Shown here: piece by piece, positions 11,950-23,524 of the stretch
Numbering within the stretch: the stretch's first letter is position 1
Layout: every line of letters begins with the position of its first letter
Assembly (NCBI GenBank): GCA_964019415.1
Contig: OZ025881.1
Coordinates: 3,753,121-3,817,120, forward strand
Length of the DNA stretch: 64,000 nucleotides
From: Ianthella basta
Taxonomy: Eukaryota > Porifera > Demospongiae > Verongiida > Ianthellidae
Reading direction: 5' to 3'
Notes under the pieces: model-generated
Told to the model about the DNA's origin: nothing
The model's database searches: none
Seen by the model: only the letters and a program-made list of their open reading frames with translations
Position numbers and translations under genes: made by a program

Positions 11950-13172
11950 ATATTAGCCCACGCGAATAATTAGAACATCAATGATTATAATCGGTATATA
12001 GCTAGTACTACCAATAATTATTGTAAGCTAGTGCTGATGGCAGTGGTTCTCAGTGACATACATTTAGCATAGAGGTAAACAAATGCCAGCTGCTCAGCTT
12101 GGCGTACATGCACACATGCACTTGAACCTATACCTATAGGTACTGATCATGAGGTACCTTGTAGGCAGATGTTTGTTATATATATGCATGTTCTTTGTTC
12201 GATGAGCTTCTTATTCTTGACAGCTAAATGTGTAAATATGTATCATGTCTTAATCTGTATGCAACATTTTTGAAAATATAGTACAGAAAGATAATGGAAA
12301 CGAGTAATGTCAAGGGTTAGCTTTCTTGCATTATCTATTAGCTGATAATGACTTGGTGAGTACCATTTCAATGCAGTTCAGTACTCTGATCCCAAGATGA
12401 TATCCTGCCCAATGCATTAAGATGGCCTGCAGCACAAATGAATCTGTGCAGGAAGAGTGCAGGTATATACATGAATAGTAAAACAGCAACCACAGGTGTT
12501 TGTGCATGAACAACAGACTGTGAAGATTATGGAGGTCAGCAGTAGTGGTCACTGCTCCCACACAAGTAATTAAAATGGTTTTGGAATTACACGCAGCGCA
12601 TACTACATATCTGAACTGCTCCTTAGGATATCGTTTTGTGACAATAAACTTAGCACTGAGCATTCCTTGAAAAGTACCACTGTGGTTGGGTGGTGGACAT
12701 GTGTGCAATGACACTTACATAATGCACTTTCCTATAAGTAGCACATAAAGAATTCACTTGACCATTAGTGACGTGAGGAGTGATAAGTGGGTGATTGGGC
12801 ATGGGAGGGTGTCATCTTCCAATGCAGCACACAGTAGTTTAGTGCATGTAATGAAGGCAAGCCTTATGAGATGCACTGCATGTGCAAGTACACACGTGTA
12901 TACATGTAGTACTACACATAAGCGTCACATGAATGCTCTAATTATAGCTGTTGAGAGAGGAAAGCAAAAACAAGAACCCAACAAATTGATCTCTCAAGAG
13001 ATTGCAGGACTAACAAGTGTTTTTGAAAGCACAATTGCAGTAGATGTCATGCATGTGGTGTCACCTGACTTTTACTAGACAATGGGTACAATGCACTATG
13101 CCCCATGCAGCAACCAAAGTGGAATTCTGACAAGACCATGGCCAAGCAATTAAACAAGAATTACTTAGGAAC
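11950..13172. other. Intergenic region, no recognised gene
   Basis: There are open frames at 12331-12714 (minus) and 12758-13078 (plus), but neither shows a domain or motif I recognise, and nothing in the flanks supports expression. Confidence 0.5.
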
Positions 13173-13184
13173 TTGAACAGTTAA
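13173..13184. repeat. 12-bp target-site duplication, left
   Basis: TTGAACAGTTAA directly before the Penelope-like insertion, repeated exactly at 15469-15480. Confidence 0.8.
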
Positions 13185-13231
13185 GAATTAGAGAAATTGA
13201 TGAGCATAAACACAGCAGTCACTTCAGGGGA

Positions 13232-13264
13232 CAGGACGTTTCGATCCGTAGATCTTCTTCAGCT
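13232..13264 (-). ncRNA. Hammerhead-ribozyme-like motif, left arm
   Basis: On the minus strand: CTGAAGA, one base, a GATC/GATC stem with a TACG loop, then GAAACGTC. This is the conserved core of hammerhead ribozymes reported at the ends of Penelope-like elements. Confidence 0.7.
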
Positions 13265-13430
13265 GTTACAAAACTTAGCAGGGCGCAACTCTAATAAATA
13301 ATAGATGGGTGTGTCAACGGCTGTCAAAAAGGGAGGGAAGTGAAAATGGCGGGAAGTGAGGTAAGAATAATGATTAGGAGGATGATTGTCTGTCATGAGC
13401 ATAAGGTAAGAATAGTGAGAATAATGGTTG

Positions 13431-14639
13431 TCAAGGGGGTGAGGGTGTGTTCAGTAGAGGTAGCCAGCAGGGGTTGATGGCCAGACCACAGTCCAGGTTG
13501 GATGTGTGCTGCTCTCTGTGGATGTGCAGGGCTTCCAGTACTCGCCTTCTCCAGTAGTTCCCTTCCACTTCTCTTGTCTTGGCTGCTTCCCAGTCCACCT
13601 GGTGTTGGTTTGTCCAGGAGTGGACTGCAATTCCATTCTTGGTGTCATGCTTCTTCACTGCATTCTTGTGCTCACTCAGTCGCTTCTCAAGGGTTCTACT
13701 TGTCTCTCCAATGTAAACACATTCACAATCCTTGCATGGTACTTCATAAATGACACCTTTCTTCTTCTTGTCTTCTCTGGGCTGCTTTACTCGCACTAAG
13801 GACTTCCTGAGAGTACCCCTTGACTTACAGACTGTCTTCACTCCTAATGGTCGGCACACTCTCTCGATCCTCTCACTGAGTCCTGGGACATACGGAAGTC
13901 GCAGGAGCTTGGGGGCTGGCTGGTTGTTTTGTGAGGAGTTGGCAGGTGATGGTCGGGCTCTGAGGTTCTTCTTCACCACAGCGTCTGGATAACCGTTGGC
14001 CTTGAACACCTGTCTCAGGTGTCCAATCTCCGGCCATCGCGTGCTGCCATCACATACCTTCTCTGCTCTGTGTCTCAGGCACTGGATGATGCCTCTTTTG
14101 ACCCTGGCCGGGTGGTTTGAGTCAAAATGGAGGTACCGGTCCATGTGTGTTTTCTTCCGAAAGACTGAGGTAACGATCTTCGGCCCCTTCTTTTCCAGCT
14201 GCACATCCAGGAAGGCAATCTTGCCCTCTGACTCTCTTTCTACGGTAAACTGAATTGAAAGGTTCTGTTTGTTGAGGTGTTGATGAAATTCCTGCAGTAG
14301 TTGGTCTCCATGGGGCCACACGACTAGGACATCATCAACATATCTGCACCACATCTTTGGTTTCCAGGCGGCGGACTCCAGAGCCCGTGTCTCAAGGTCT
14401 TCCATGAAGATATTGGCCACGATAGGAGAGAGTGGGGAACCCATTGCTGCTCCTTCTACCTGCTCATAGTAGGACTTGCCAAACCGGAAATAGGTGGATT
14501 TCAGGCATAGCTCCACCAGGGCACAGAGGTTGGGGATGGGGATGCTAGTTCTGTCCTTGAGAGTGTCATCCTGCTGAAGCCGTTTGGAGATGACCAGGAG
14601 TGCCTCATCTACTGGCACTCTGGTGAACAGGCTGACCAC
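13431..14639 (-). CDS. Penelope-like reverse transcriptase/GIY-YIG protein, N-truncated
   Basis: An open frame of 402 residues. The reverse-transcriptase part has the GSPLSPIVANIFME block (about residues 67-80) and the catalytic YVDDVLVVW block (about 99-107). A GIY-YIG endonuclease follows (VIYEVPCKDCECVYIGETSR, then the KRLSEH helix). The Penelope order of RT then GIY-YIG is what identifies the family. The N-terminal RT portion and the 5' end of the element are absent, so it is a remnant. The start codon is simply the first in frame; the biological start is lost. Confidence 0.85.
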   Translation of the reverse strand: MVSLFTRVPVDEALLVISKRLQQDDTLKDRTSIPIPNLCALVELCLKSTYFRFGKSYYEQVEGAAMGSPLSPIVANIFMEDLETRALESAAWKPKMWCRYVDDVLVVWPHGDQLLQEFHQHLNKQNLSIQFTVERESEGKIAFLDVQLEKKGPKIVTSVFRKKTHMDRYLHFDSNHPARVKRGIIQCLRHRAEKVCDGSTRWPEIGHLRQVFKANGYPDAVVKKNLRARPSPANSSQNNQPAPKLLRLPYVPGLSERIERVCRPLGVKTVCKSRGTLRKSLVRVKQPREDKKKKGVIYEVPCKDCECVYIGETSRTLEKRLSEHKNAVKKHDTKNGIAVHSWTNQHQVDWEAAKTREVEGNYWRRRVLEALHIHREQHTSNLDCGLAINPCWLPLLNTPSPP

Positions 14640-14756
14640 GTCAAAGCTTGCCTCAGAGCCCGACCATCACCTGCCAACTCCTCACAAAACAACCAGCCAG
14701 CCCCCAAGCTCCTGCGACTTCCGTATGTCCCAGGACTCAGTGAGAGGATCGAGAGA

Positions 14757-15185
14757 GTGTGCCGACCATTAGGAGTGAAGACAGTCTGTAAGTCAAGGGG
14801 TACTCTCAGGAAGTCCTTAGTGCGAGTAAAGCAGCCCAGAGAAGACAAGAAGAAGAAAGGTGTCATTTATGAAGTACCATGCAAGGATTGTGAATGTGTT
14901 TACATTGGAGAGACAAGTAGAACCCTTGAGAAGCGACTGAGTGAGCACAAGAATGCAGTGAAGAAGCATGACACCAAGAATGGAATTGCAGTCCACTCCT
15001 GGACAAACCAACACCAGGTGGACTGGGAAGCAGCCAAGACAAGAGAAGTGGAAGGGAACTACTGGAGAAGGCGAGTACTGGAAGCCCTGCACATCCACAG
15101 AGAGCAGCACACATCCAACCTGGACTGTGGTCTGGCCATCAACCCCTGCTGGCTACCTCTACTGAACACACCCTCACCCCCTTGA
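14757..15185 (+). pseudogene. Penelope-like GIY-YIG C-terminal fragment
   Basis: The 142-residue frame is identical in sequence to the C-terminus of the minus-strand copy, including the GIY-YIG block. It belongs to the more strongly truncated right-hand copy and lacks the RT. Confidence 0.85.
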
Positions 15186-15351
15186 CAACCATTATTCTCA
15201 CTATTCTTACCTTATGCTCATGACAGACAATCATCCTCCTAATTATTATTCTTACCTCACTTCCCGCCATTTTCACTTCCCTCCCTTTTTGACAGCCGTT
15301 GACACACCCATCTATTATTTATTAGAGTTGCGCCCTGCTAAGTTTTGTAAC

Positions 15352-15383
15352 AGCTGAAGAAGATCTACGGATCGAAACGTCCT
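15352..15383 (+). ncRNA. Hammerhead-ribozyme-like motif, right arm
   Basis: Identical core to the left arm in inverted orientation (CTGAAGA, short stem, GAAACGTC). It lies just inside the 3' terminus of the right-hand Penelope copy. Confidence 0.7.
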
Positions 15384-15468
15384 GTCCCCTGAAGTGACTG
15401 CTGTGTTTATGCTCATCAATTTCTCTAATTCATCACATTTCACACAGCAATGAACCCTTATCATATCA

Positions 15469-15480
15469 TTGAACAGTTAA
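15469..15480. repeat. 12-bp target-site duplication, right
   Basis: TTGAACAGTTAA, an exact match to 13173-13184. Confidence 0.8.
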
Positions 15481-15743
15481 CTAGCAATTATAAGTATGAA
15501 ACTGGCACAATGGAAGCCCAATCTTGTAGCCAGCTATATATAGCTATGTACATGGCACAAACATTGAACAATGTGTAGCTAAACAGTCTTTACTTCACAT
15601 ATGCACACAGTACCATGGCACTGTTGGGAGTAAGAGGCAGATTGCATCACATGGTGACTGCAGTAGGCATTGTGCACTCACTGTAGCTCTATAGCTACGC
15701 AGCTAGCGGTAATTGTATATATTGCAACATGATGCCCCATGTA

Positions 15744-15893
15744 TTAGCACTTGTAACCTAAAATCTGCGATGCGCCGTAGAATAGGCACTTCACCGTCAT
15801 GTTATAGAGCCCTTGGGCTTTCATACAAGGTATAGCAAGATAGAAGAGCGCTAGAAGAATAAAGGATGCCAGGGTCGGCTGGAATTTCGCCAT
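15744..15893 (-). CDS. Small putative secreted peptide, unknown
   Basis: 49 residues from an ATG at 15893. Residues about 5-26 form a hydrophobic stretch (LASFILLALFYLAIPCM) ending before KAQG, which fits a signal peptide. The mature part is only about 22 residues with two cysteines (KC near its start and the final C) and an N-glycosylation sequon NMT. A diverged inverted copy of the mature part lies at 11862-11945. Not recognised. It could be a first exon of a longer gene or chance, although conservation of the stop position in both copies is notable. Confidence 0.35.
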   Translation of the reverse strand: MAKFQPTLASFILLALFYLAIPCMKAQGLYNMTVKCLFYGASQILGYKC

Positions 15894-15899
15894 TGTAGT

Positions 15900-17220
15900 A
15901 GTAAAAACTACGCTTTCAAGGCTAGGACTCACTGGAAACCTGTCATTTCTGCTGCGTTCCGACGTTAATCCTGCATTTATCCAGTTTTCGTGGAGAAAAA
16001 GGAAGCTGAAGTTGTGTCTTCTTGGATGGATAGGATCCCAGTTCCAATTCCCAATTGGCAGCTATAAATCTAAGTTGCCACTGCGAAACAGCAGTGTGGA
16101 CGTCACGCTTCCGTAAGATGGCGCGTTTGTATATCTCGGTGCCAAACGTCCGCGAGACTTCGTACGTGTTGCATTTGCTTGTCGGAGGTTATCCTCAAGC
16201 ACCCCAATGCCTTGTTCAGCCCAGTGGGGTCGAAGGGAGACGTTCCAGGAAGCTGTAGTTAGCATCTGTTGATGCCATTCTAGGAAAGCGACGGTCTGCC
16301 TTCAGAATTGCCGAACGAAACCCCAGCCCATCGCAAACACACTGCGCAAGGTCCGCCGACTAGCTACACTTCGCAGCTTACCACCACATTTAATGTCGAA
16401 AAAAGGCAGCACCTTGTGCCGAGTGGAAATCCCAAACAGTCTCTCAGTAGCCAAAAGTAAACGTCCTCCCGCTCGTACAAGAGAAGAACGGCAGCCAGCT
16501 GCTCGCGTTTCAGTGCGATGTCAGGCAGTCCGACACAAAAAAAAGAGAGTATGAATGCGCCTTCACTGAATCCGCCCTTGAACGTTATACGGATAATATA
16601 CTGGCGTGTCAGATTCCGTTCCCCTACTTTTGGGGGGGGGGGGGGAAGTTGCGCAATCGCAACAGTGTACCAGGCCGTCCTTCCCGCCCCCGCTAATTAT
16701 CGCGGACGGCCGGGGGACGAGGCTAGTATCTACCTACACCACAGGCAGTCTACGTCTCACGTTTCTACACAGCAGCACGCTTAATTGCATGTGAAAGTAA
16801 GGTTAGCTCTGCATACTGTACAGCCTCCCTTCCTTGTAGGCGGTTTCTTGTGTCGGTTCTTACTACTGTTCAGGAGTAGTGCTGCTTTCCGTTTGTACAG
16901 CATACAAACAACCACCACCATCCCTACATAGACAGCACTACCGTGCTGTCTGATATACACCTTATATTATCTATGGTCAAACAGAACACACAAGCTGGGA
17001 GGAAACACGCAAAAAAAAAATGGCAAAAAAACTCAAAATAGTAGCGCTAGGCTATTGATCCATGAAACAACTCCTGCTTTGCTCTGCAGCATTCTGGGCC
17101 TGATGTTTACGAATTAGCTACAGACCCTCTGGGAGTGCCTTGTGACAATCAAGAATACATCTTTCCAAGGATTGATTACTTACTCTACTCTGTTTACCTT
17201 ATAAATAATGAAAATTTGTG
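15900..17220. other. Upstream region of kinase copy 1, no gene seen
   Basis: Mixed sequence with CpG-rich stretches (16080-16760) and a run of 14 G at 16632-16645. An AAGATGGCG motif lies at about 16117. No supported coding region. Confidence 0.5.
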
Positions 17221-17234
17221 AAATATGGTATAAA

Positions 17235-17252
17235 ATGGCGGCTTGTGCTTAG
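17235..17252 (+). promoter_or_regulatory. 5' leader with minimal upstream ORF, kinase copy 1
   Basis: ATGGCGGCTTGTGCTTAG encodes MAACA then stop. The same motif occurs in copy 0 (7561-7578, MAACA) and copy 2 (40983-41000, MAACT), always upstream of the intron that precedes the coding ATG. The AAAATGGCGGC context also matches the YY1 core, so it may act at DNA or RNA level. Confidence 0.5.
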
Positions 17253-17553
17253 ATAACTGTGTACATGCCTCTCTCATGTGGCTATGAACACCAAGAAGCA
17301 CGATTTAAGTTGTTGCTTCCAGTGTCTCTCTCTAAGTATCATTCTGGTTCTTACTTGGTTGTACTGATTATATCATAATATTATAATAGTGAATAGATCA
17401 TTTTTTAATTCAGTTGTGTGGCTGTAGCTAAGCCGTGGTTTCTGTATTCACCTTGCTTGCTTATTGAAATACTTATCCATGTGACATCATAGACACTGTG
17501 TATTTGCTTTACTTACTTGCTGACTTACTGGTATTTGTAATACGTAGGTAACC

Positions 17554-20500
17554 ATGGCAAGCTCAAGACAGGAGTACTTCATCCTCAGAAATGATGTACT
17601 AATTGCAAGAACAAGTAGTTTCTTGAGAAACTTGCTCAGCACTCAGGTCAACGCCCGTGTACTGAAAGGGGAGTTGCTGGTAAAGGAAAGCCAACCACAT
17701 GATGGCAGCCATGCTGTGTACAGCCTAGCCTTGGACAAATTCAAGAAGGTGCAATGTAGCAGCAACGATGTAGTTCCACTCGATGAAAATGACTATGAGT
17801 GGCTTGTGACAATTCAAAAGCCTGTAGATCGTTACTTCTTCTACAGTCAGCGAGACAAGTTTGAGAATGTTAAGAAGTTGCAAGTAGGTGCTAAAGTGTG
17901 GGTTTCTCTACCATCCAATGATGGAGCACAATTCCAGTTGCAAGGTTCCTCCTGCTGCCTTGCAACTGTAAGGTACATTGGTCCTCTCCGGGACATGCCA
18001 GGCCAATGGGTTGGAGTGGAATTGAAGGTGAGGCAAAGGGTACTTATATTAGCACTGCCAGTGATGGGCTCATTCATCACATTCATAAGTTATCTAATAC
18101 CCTGTGAAAAGTATTATTCAATTCTGTACCCAATACTATGAAGCATTTTTCAATTGCTTGTGTGCAGTCATTTCACGTTTTCTAGTCTTGTTTGTGCACT
18201 CTACACTCAATCACGTGAGGAAATTATTGGAACAGTAGATTTGCATGTGATTACTTTGTCGATTGACACTAGGTACCACACATGTGAGAAGATGCTGTTC
18301 CACATACTTTACTCACATAACTGAATGTAGAGCACATTGGGGAATTGTGACAAGAAACCGTGAAATGATGGTATCAGCATTGGATGCCTTTACAGACATT
18401 TTTGAGTCAGTTGCTAATTACGATGGTCTATGTACCATGGTGACACAAATAAAAGACAACGTTTGAAACTACACATGGTAAGGAAAGAAGGGAGTCAGTT
18501 GTCCACACCAGTACTGTATCCAGAAATTGCTTGCACGATTTATGCAGATTTATACACATACTTACAGTATGATTTTACATCGTGAAATAGAGGTTTATGT
18601 AATTGCAGTAGGTTTATGAATATCTTGATTTTGACTTTGGTACTCGGTGCTGGTATGGGCAATCAACCCAGAAACGTCTGTAGTGCCCCATGCTCTTTGA
18701 TCAGTGCAGCTCAGAAAGGGAGGAATGCCCATAGTATTACTTGAAAACTGTTTGGTATGATTGGTACAAGTGACATATTGTTATGTTTCTTAACAGGAGA
18801 AACGAGGTAGCTGTGATGGATCACTCAGGGATTCCCGCTATTTCATGTGTGAAGAGGGCTTTGGAGCATTTCTGCCTGCCAATCAGATCCTCCTGTCTGC
18901 CTCAAATACAACCTCAGCACCTCCACTTGTAGCCACAGCCTCAGCTACTCCGGCTCCAGCCACAGCCCGGAAAAGGCTCCTGCTTTCAGCTGAGGTGTCT
19001 GCAACTGAACGAGAGTTTTACCTGAATGATCGTGTTCATGTTTTTGACAAAGATGGAAAGCGAGTATCAGGATTTGTCAAGTGGGCATCTTCTGGGAAAG
19101 AGTTTGGGTTAAAGTGTCACGTCATTGGGATCGAAACGGTAAGAATTTGGCTGGCAGCTACATTGCATCAAGTCTAATTCCCTGTGTTATGCACTACCTG
19201 ATCATTTTGATTCTCACATACTAGAGTCCTTGGCTGTCACTACCATCCAATATGTCAACTGTGTTGCCCCTTTTTCTGTAACCGTACATAAAATGTATCT
19301 TGGAAATGCTGGCTGGCTGCCCTTATTGCCTAGTTTTAGTGATGTTCATGGTTATTACAGTCCATGGTAGCACAGGGGCAATTCTTGAGTGTAATACACA
19401 TGGTGCAGTTGCTCAGAGCTAGTGCAAGGTATTTGCCCCAATACATGAACATGCTCAATCCGTAATTGCAATTGAAGAAGGCCCTTTAGTGCTGACTTGT
19501 CTTGCAGTCTCAACAAGTATACTTTATGTATTACGCTCAAGAGTTGTTTCCCTGCTGCCATAACCGGACATGAATATTCTATTTGTCATAGTTGCAGCCC
19601 ACTTCCAATGACTGCACTCGAGATGCTCATCAAGTACCAGTAGGTATTCTAGAAACCTGAAGAAGGGATTTTGAACCCATTGCCATGGGAACAGGACTAT
19701 TCGCACTGCCTAATACCCCGTTCACATGCACACTTAAAATTGTTGGCCTGTGAAGGAGTAAAGAGAATCTTTGTGTCGTGTAAGAGAGTAAGGTGCCCTG
19801 GTGGGAAATTAGCATAGCATTGATTCGCTTACACCCTCCTATGGCTTCATCTGTTAATTGGAGTTGTTAGCATTGTTAGAGAAAGCATGATTTAGTTTCA
19901 TTTCATTCTTATGCAAGCATTTATCATTCGTTCTATGTTATTTAACACTTTTCCACTAAACCATTATGAAGACGTGCATGTCAGGCAAGCGTGCACACCA
20001 GCATCGCGAGCAGTGCCATACAGTGCATGGACCCAAAAGTCCAGCAGTTAGTCCCATGTAGATACAAGGAAATTAGGAATACAGGGCGAACTTCATGGAA
20101 ATGTGGTTTATCATGGTGTTGAGTTACTGTTGCTTGTTTCTATGCTTTTTCTGCTGGCCATTTCTAAATCCCTTTTGACTCTAAAGGAATTTTTATGAGC
20201 TAGTAGAAATAGTAAGAGGGTGTTGACACTGTTTAACTTAAAAGAGAGTGCTCTGTGTCATGGTGTGAAATGGGCATAGCAGTCAATTACATACACCTAA
20301 GTATGGCCAGACCATACTTGAGATCTGACCAGTACTTCGAACCAGAGGTGGTGGAGTTGCCTGTTCTACAGCTTTTGAAGGCAAAAGATGCCTATCCTCC
20401 GCGCAGAGTGACGTTTAGAGCCAGATTCAAAGTCCTTCCCTCAGTCCTTCCGGCATGAGAGAGGCAAACAAAATATAAATTCCTATCTTGATTCTTGAAT

Positions 20501-23430
20501 ACTTCCATCGATACGTTATTATATAAATGTAAGCACAGCTATACTACCACAGATTATACGTAATATTTAAACATACATACATGCTGACATACCATCGGAA
20601 GCCCCTCAAATCATCACAATGGCGTCTATTCATCAAAAATAGCAGCAGGGATTTCCCCTCCTGCTGATAAGGGCATGCGGGGAAGGTCATACGTACATAC
20701 ATGGTCGGCATGGGAACATGGATGCAAAGCACACATCGTTCATTCAGTGATTTCTAAGGTATGGCAGTATCGATAGATCCCATGCGGGTATTCAGCTAGT
20801 TCTTCCAAAGTAAATATTAGTGTGTTGGGTAGGTACATAGCTAACATGACTCAACAAGGGTTCCAGCAGCCTGACTGTGGTCATACCAGTCTACAGGTTA
20901 TGCAGTTAGTTGTGCACTGAGGAGAATATGGTACAAGACAGGCACTTACAGTATCTCTCGTCTGTGTAGGTTGACAGCAACATGCAAGTAGTGTGTGGAA
21001 GGGAATCGTGAGTGTAATCACAGCAGGCATCCCGATGGACAGGACTGCAGTCTGTAAATAATTAGGTGAATGTGTCCAAAGACACAGTCTGGGTCATTGC
21101 TGTTTGTGGTCCTTGAAAGAGCATAGGGCTGGAATGAAAGGCAGCGCCACCAGAACACATTTACCTATTGGTCTACAGACTGTAGACCCTTCCTTTGGAA
21201 TGCCTGCTGTGATTACACTCACAATTCCCTTCTACACACTGATTCTGCACATGACAATTATTCTACATATCTGACACCAATCACCCTTAAGGCTTCATTT
21301 CAGCTGGGTAATGTTCATGGTAGGCCTTAGTGTGCTAGCTATGTAGGCTTGTGTTTAACAGCATTGAAGCATGCTGTTTCCTCCAGCGGTGCCAGCATAC
21401 ACAGAAACTTTTCTAAGCCTTAAACATAACTAGTGATAGCATTAAGACGTGTCATTAATTCTCCATATTTACATCTGTAATAGGTTATTCCTGCCTGACA
21501 ATTGCAACTTTATGATATTGTAGAGGCTCATAGTTGCATTGATAATACAATGATACGAGATTCTTGAGCAAGACACAACTGATAATGATAAATCAATCAA
21601 ATGCAGGACGTTTCGACCGAAGGTCTTTGTCAACTGCGTGCAGGATAAGGGGTGAGGTGAGAGGTGGCTATTTATAACCTTAGGGGCAATAACAACACAG
21701 ACTCTTAAGTACACAAAATGCTGTAATCTGATTGGTTGAGTTACAAAACTTAGGATAAACAACTGTAAGGAGTGGATTGGTTGATTTACAATAACTGTGA
21801 TGATGTAATGACAGGTAATGTCCTAGTGTGGCCTAATGTGGGCTGGGTGTGTTACAGCTGAACAAGTAAAATTACATAATAATGTACAAACAAGAAAGTA
21901 AATTAAAGAGAAATAATGGATGGAGGGTGGGGGTGATGTTACGTTTGGTCCAATACCGGGTTCCAGAGTGAGGGGAGTAGTAAGCCCTTGTCTAGGTTCA
22001 TGGACCTCTTGCTTCTCCTGATTTCAATAGCTTCCATTGTTCTGTTCCCAGTACCCTTGCACCGTTCTCACAACCTTGGCTCCTGGCCAATCAATACTGT
22101 GTTGACTCTTCGCCACATGGACCGCAATACCGTTGTAAGGGTCACTCATCTTCACAGCCCGTTTGTGCTCTGTCATACGTACTTTCAGAGTTCTCTTCGA
22201 TTCCCCTGTGTACACATAATCACAGTTGTTGCAGGGGATCTGATACACCACTCCTTTCTTCTTTTCATCTGGGAGCCGTGACTTAACCTTCATTAAGGTC
22301 CACTTCAGGGTGTGCTGGGGTGAAGACCGAATGGATACCGAGAGATGCACAAATCCTCTCCAGCTTCTCACTCAGACCACGGACATAGGGGTTCGCAGGG
22401 TCTTCTGTGGCTCTTCTGTTTGGGGGTCTTCCGTTGGTGGGGGTGGGGCCGACTTTGGAGGGACCTGGAGTGTCTTCCTCACCAGATTTGGGGGCAAACC
22501 ATTGGCTTTGCAAACGTTCTCCAGGTGGTGTAACTCCTGTGGCTTGGTAGAAGGGTCACAAATACGATGTGCTCAATTCCTCTAGCTTCTCAGTACACCA
22601 GTGGTGGTGGGAGTTGAAGGGAATGTATCTCTCTGTGTGTGTTGGTTTCCGGTAAACAGAGGTCAGTAGTCTCTCATCCTTCCTGGTGACAAGGACGTCG
22701 AGGAAGGCCAGTTCGCATCCACTCTCCTCTTCCATGGTAAACTGGATGTTGCAGTGTTGGTTGTTCAGGTGTTGATGAAACTGGTGCAGTTCCTCTTGTC
22801 CATGTGTCCAGATCACAAACGTGTCATCCACATAGTGAACCCACAGATTAGGTTGGAGTTCTGCTGAGCTGATAGCTGCCTCTTCCAGACTCTCCATGTA
22901 GAGGTTGGCAATAATGGGCGAGAGTGGTGAGCCCATTGCCGTGCCATCTACCTGCTCATAAAAGGCATCTTCAAACTGAAAGTAAGAAGATCATTTGAAT
23001 TGAAACTTTAAGTCAGTTTTTGGGGCACAATAAGCGTCCCTATACTGTTGTCACTTTTAGATATTCAAACTACTCTGCTGTAAGATATAACTCCAAATAT
23101 CATGAAGACCGAGCGACGGGCATTTTAAATGACAGGTTCTAGGATGAGTCTATATATAGACTTACTACGTTTCAACTTCTTCTCTTGCATAGTACTTTAG
23201 TTGGTTGAAGGGGGATTAGAACCATTTGTTCAATATATCAATACAAAGAAGTTCCTTGGATGAATTGGCTTGAGATTCAACCGAAAAGCCTAATATTGCA
23301 CAATGTGAAAATCATGCGCTGAAGTGTGCAAAGGTTAGTACTCTTAGGGGATCGAAATTACTCTATGAACAGGTAACTGCACTGAAGTGTTCCTCTATTT
23401 ACAGCAGGCATTGCTAGCTAACGCTCTCTG

Positions 23431-23524
<94 letters not shown>

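Larger units (their letters stand above)
13185..15468. mobile_element. Penelope-like retroelement, two copies head to head
   Basis: Two 5'-truncated copies meet near 14657/14658. The left copy is on the minus strand (13185-14657) and keeps part of the reverse transcriptase plus the GIY-YIG endonuclease; the right copy (14658-15431, plus strand) keeps only the C-terminal part. The shared arms of about 773 bp are almost identical and each ends with a hammerhead-like motif, so the insertion is young. The whole is flanked by one 12-bp duplication, which suggests one event. A tail of 37 bp separates the right arm from the duplication. Confidence 0.9.

Noticed and set aside
12331-13078. Two frames of 106-127 residues
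   Set aside because: No recognisable motif, and no paralogous copy in the other unit to support conservation.
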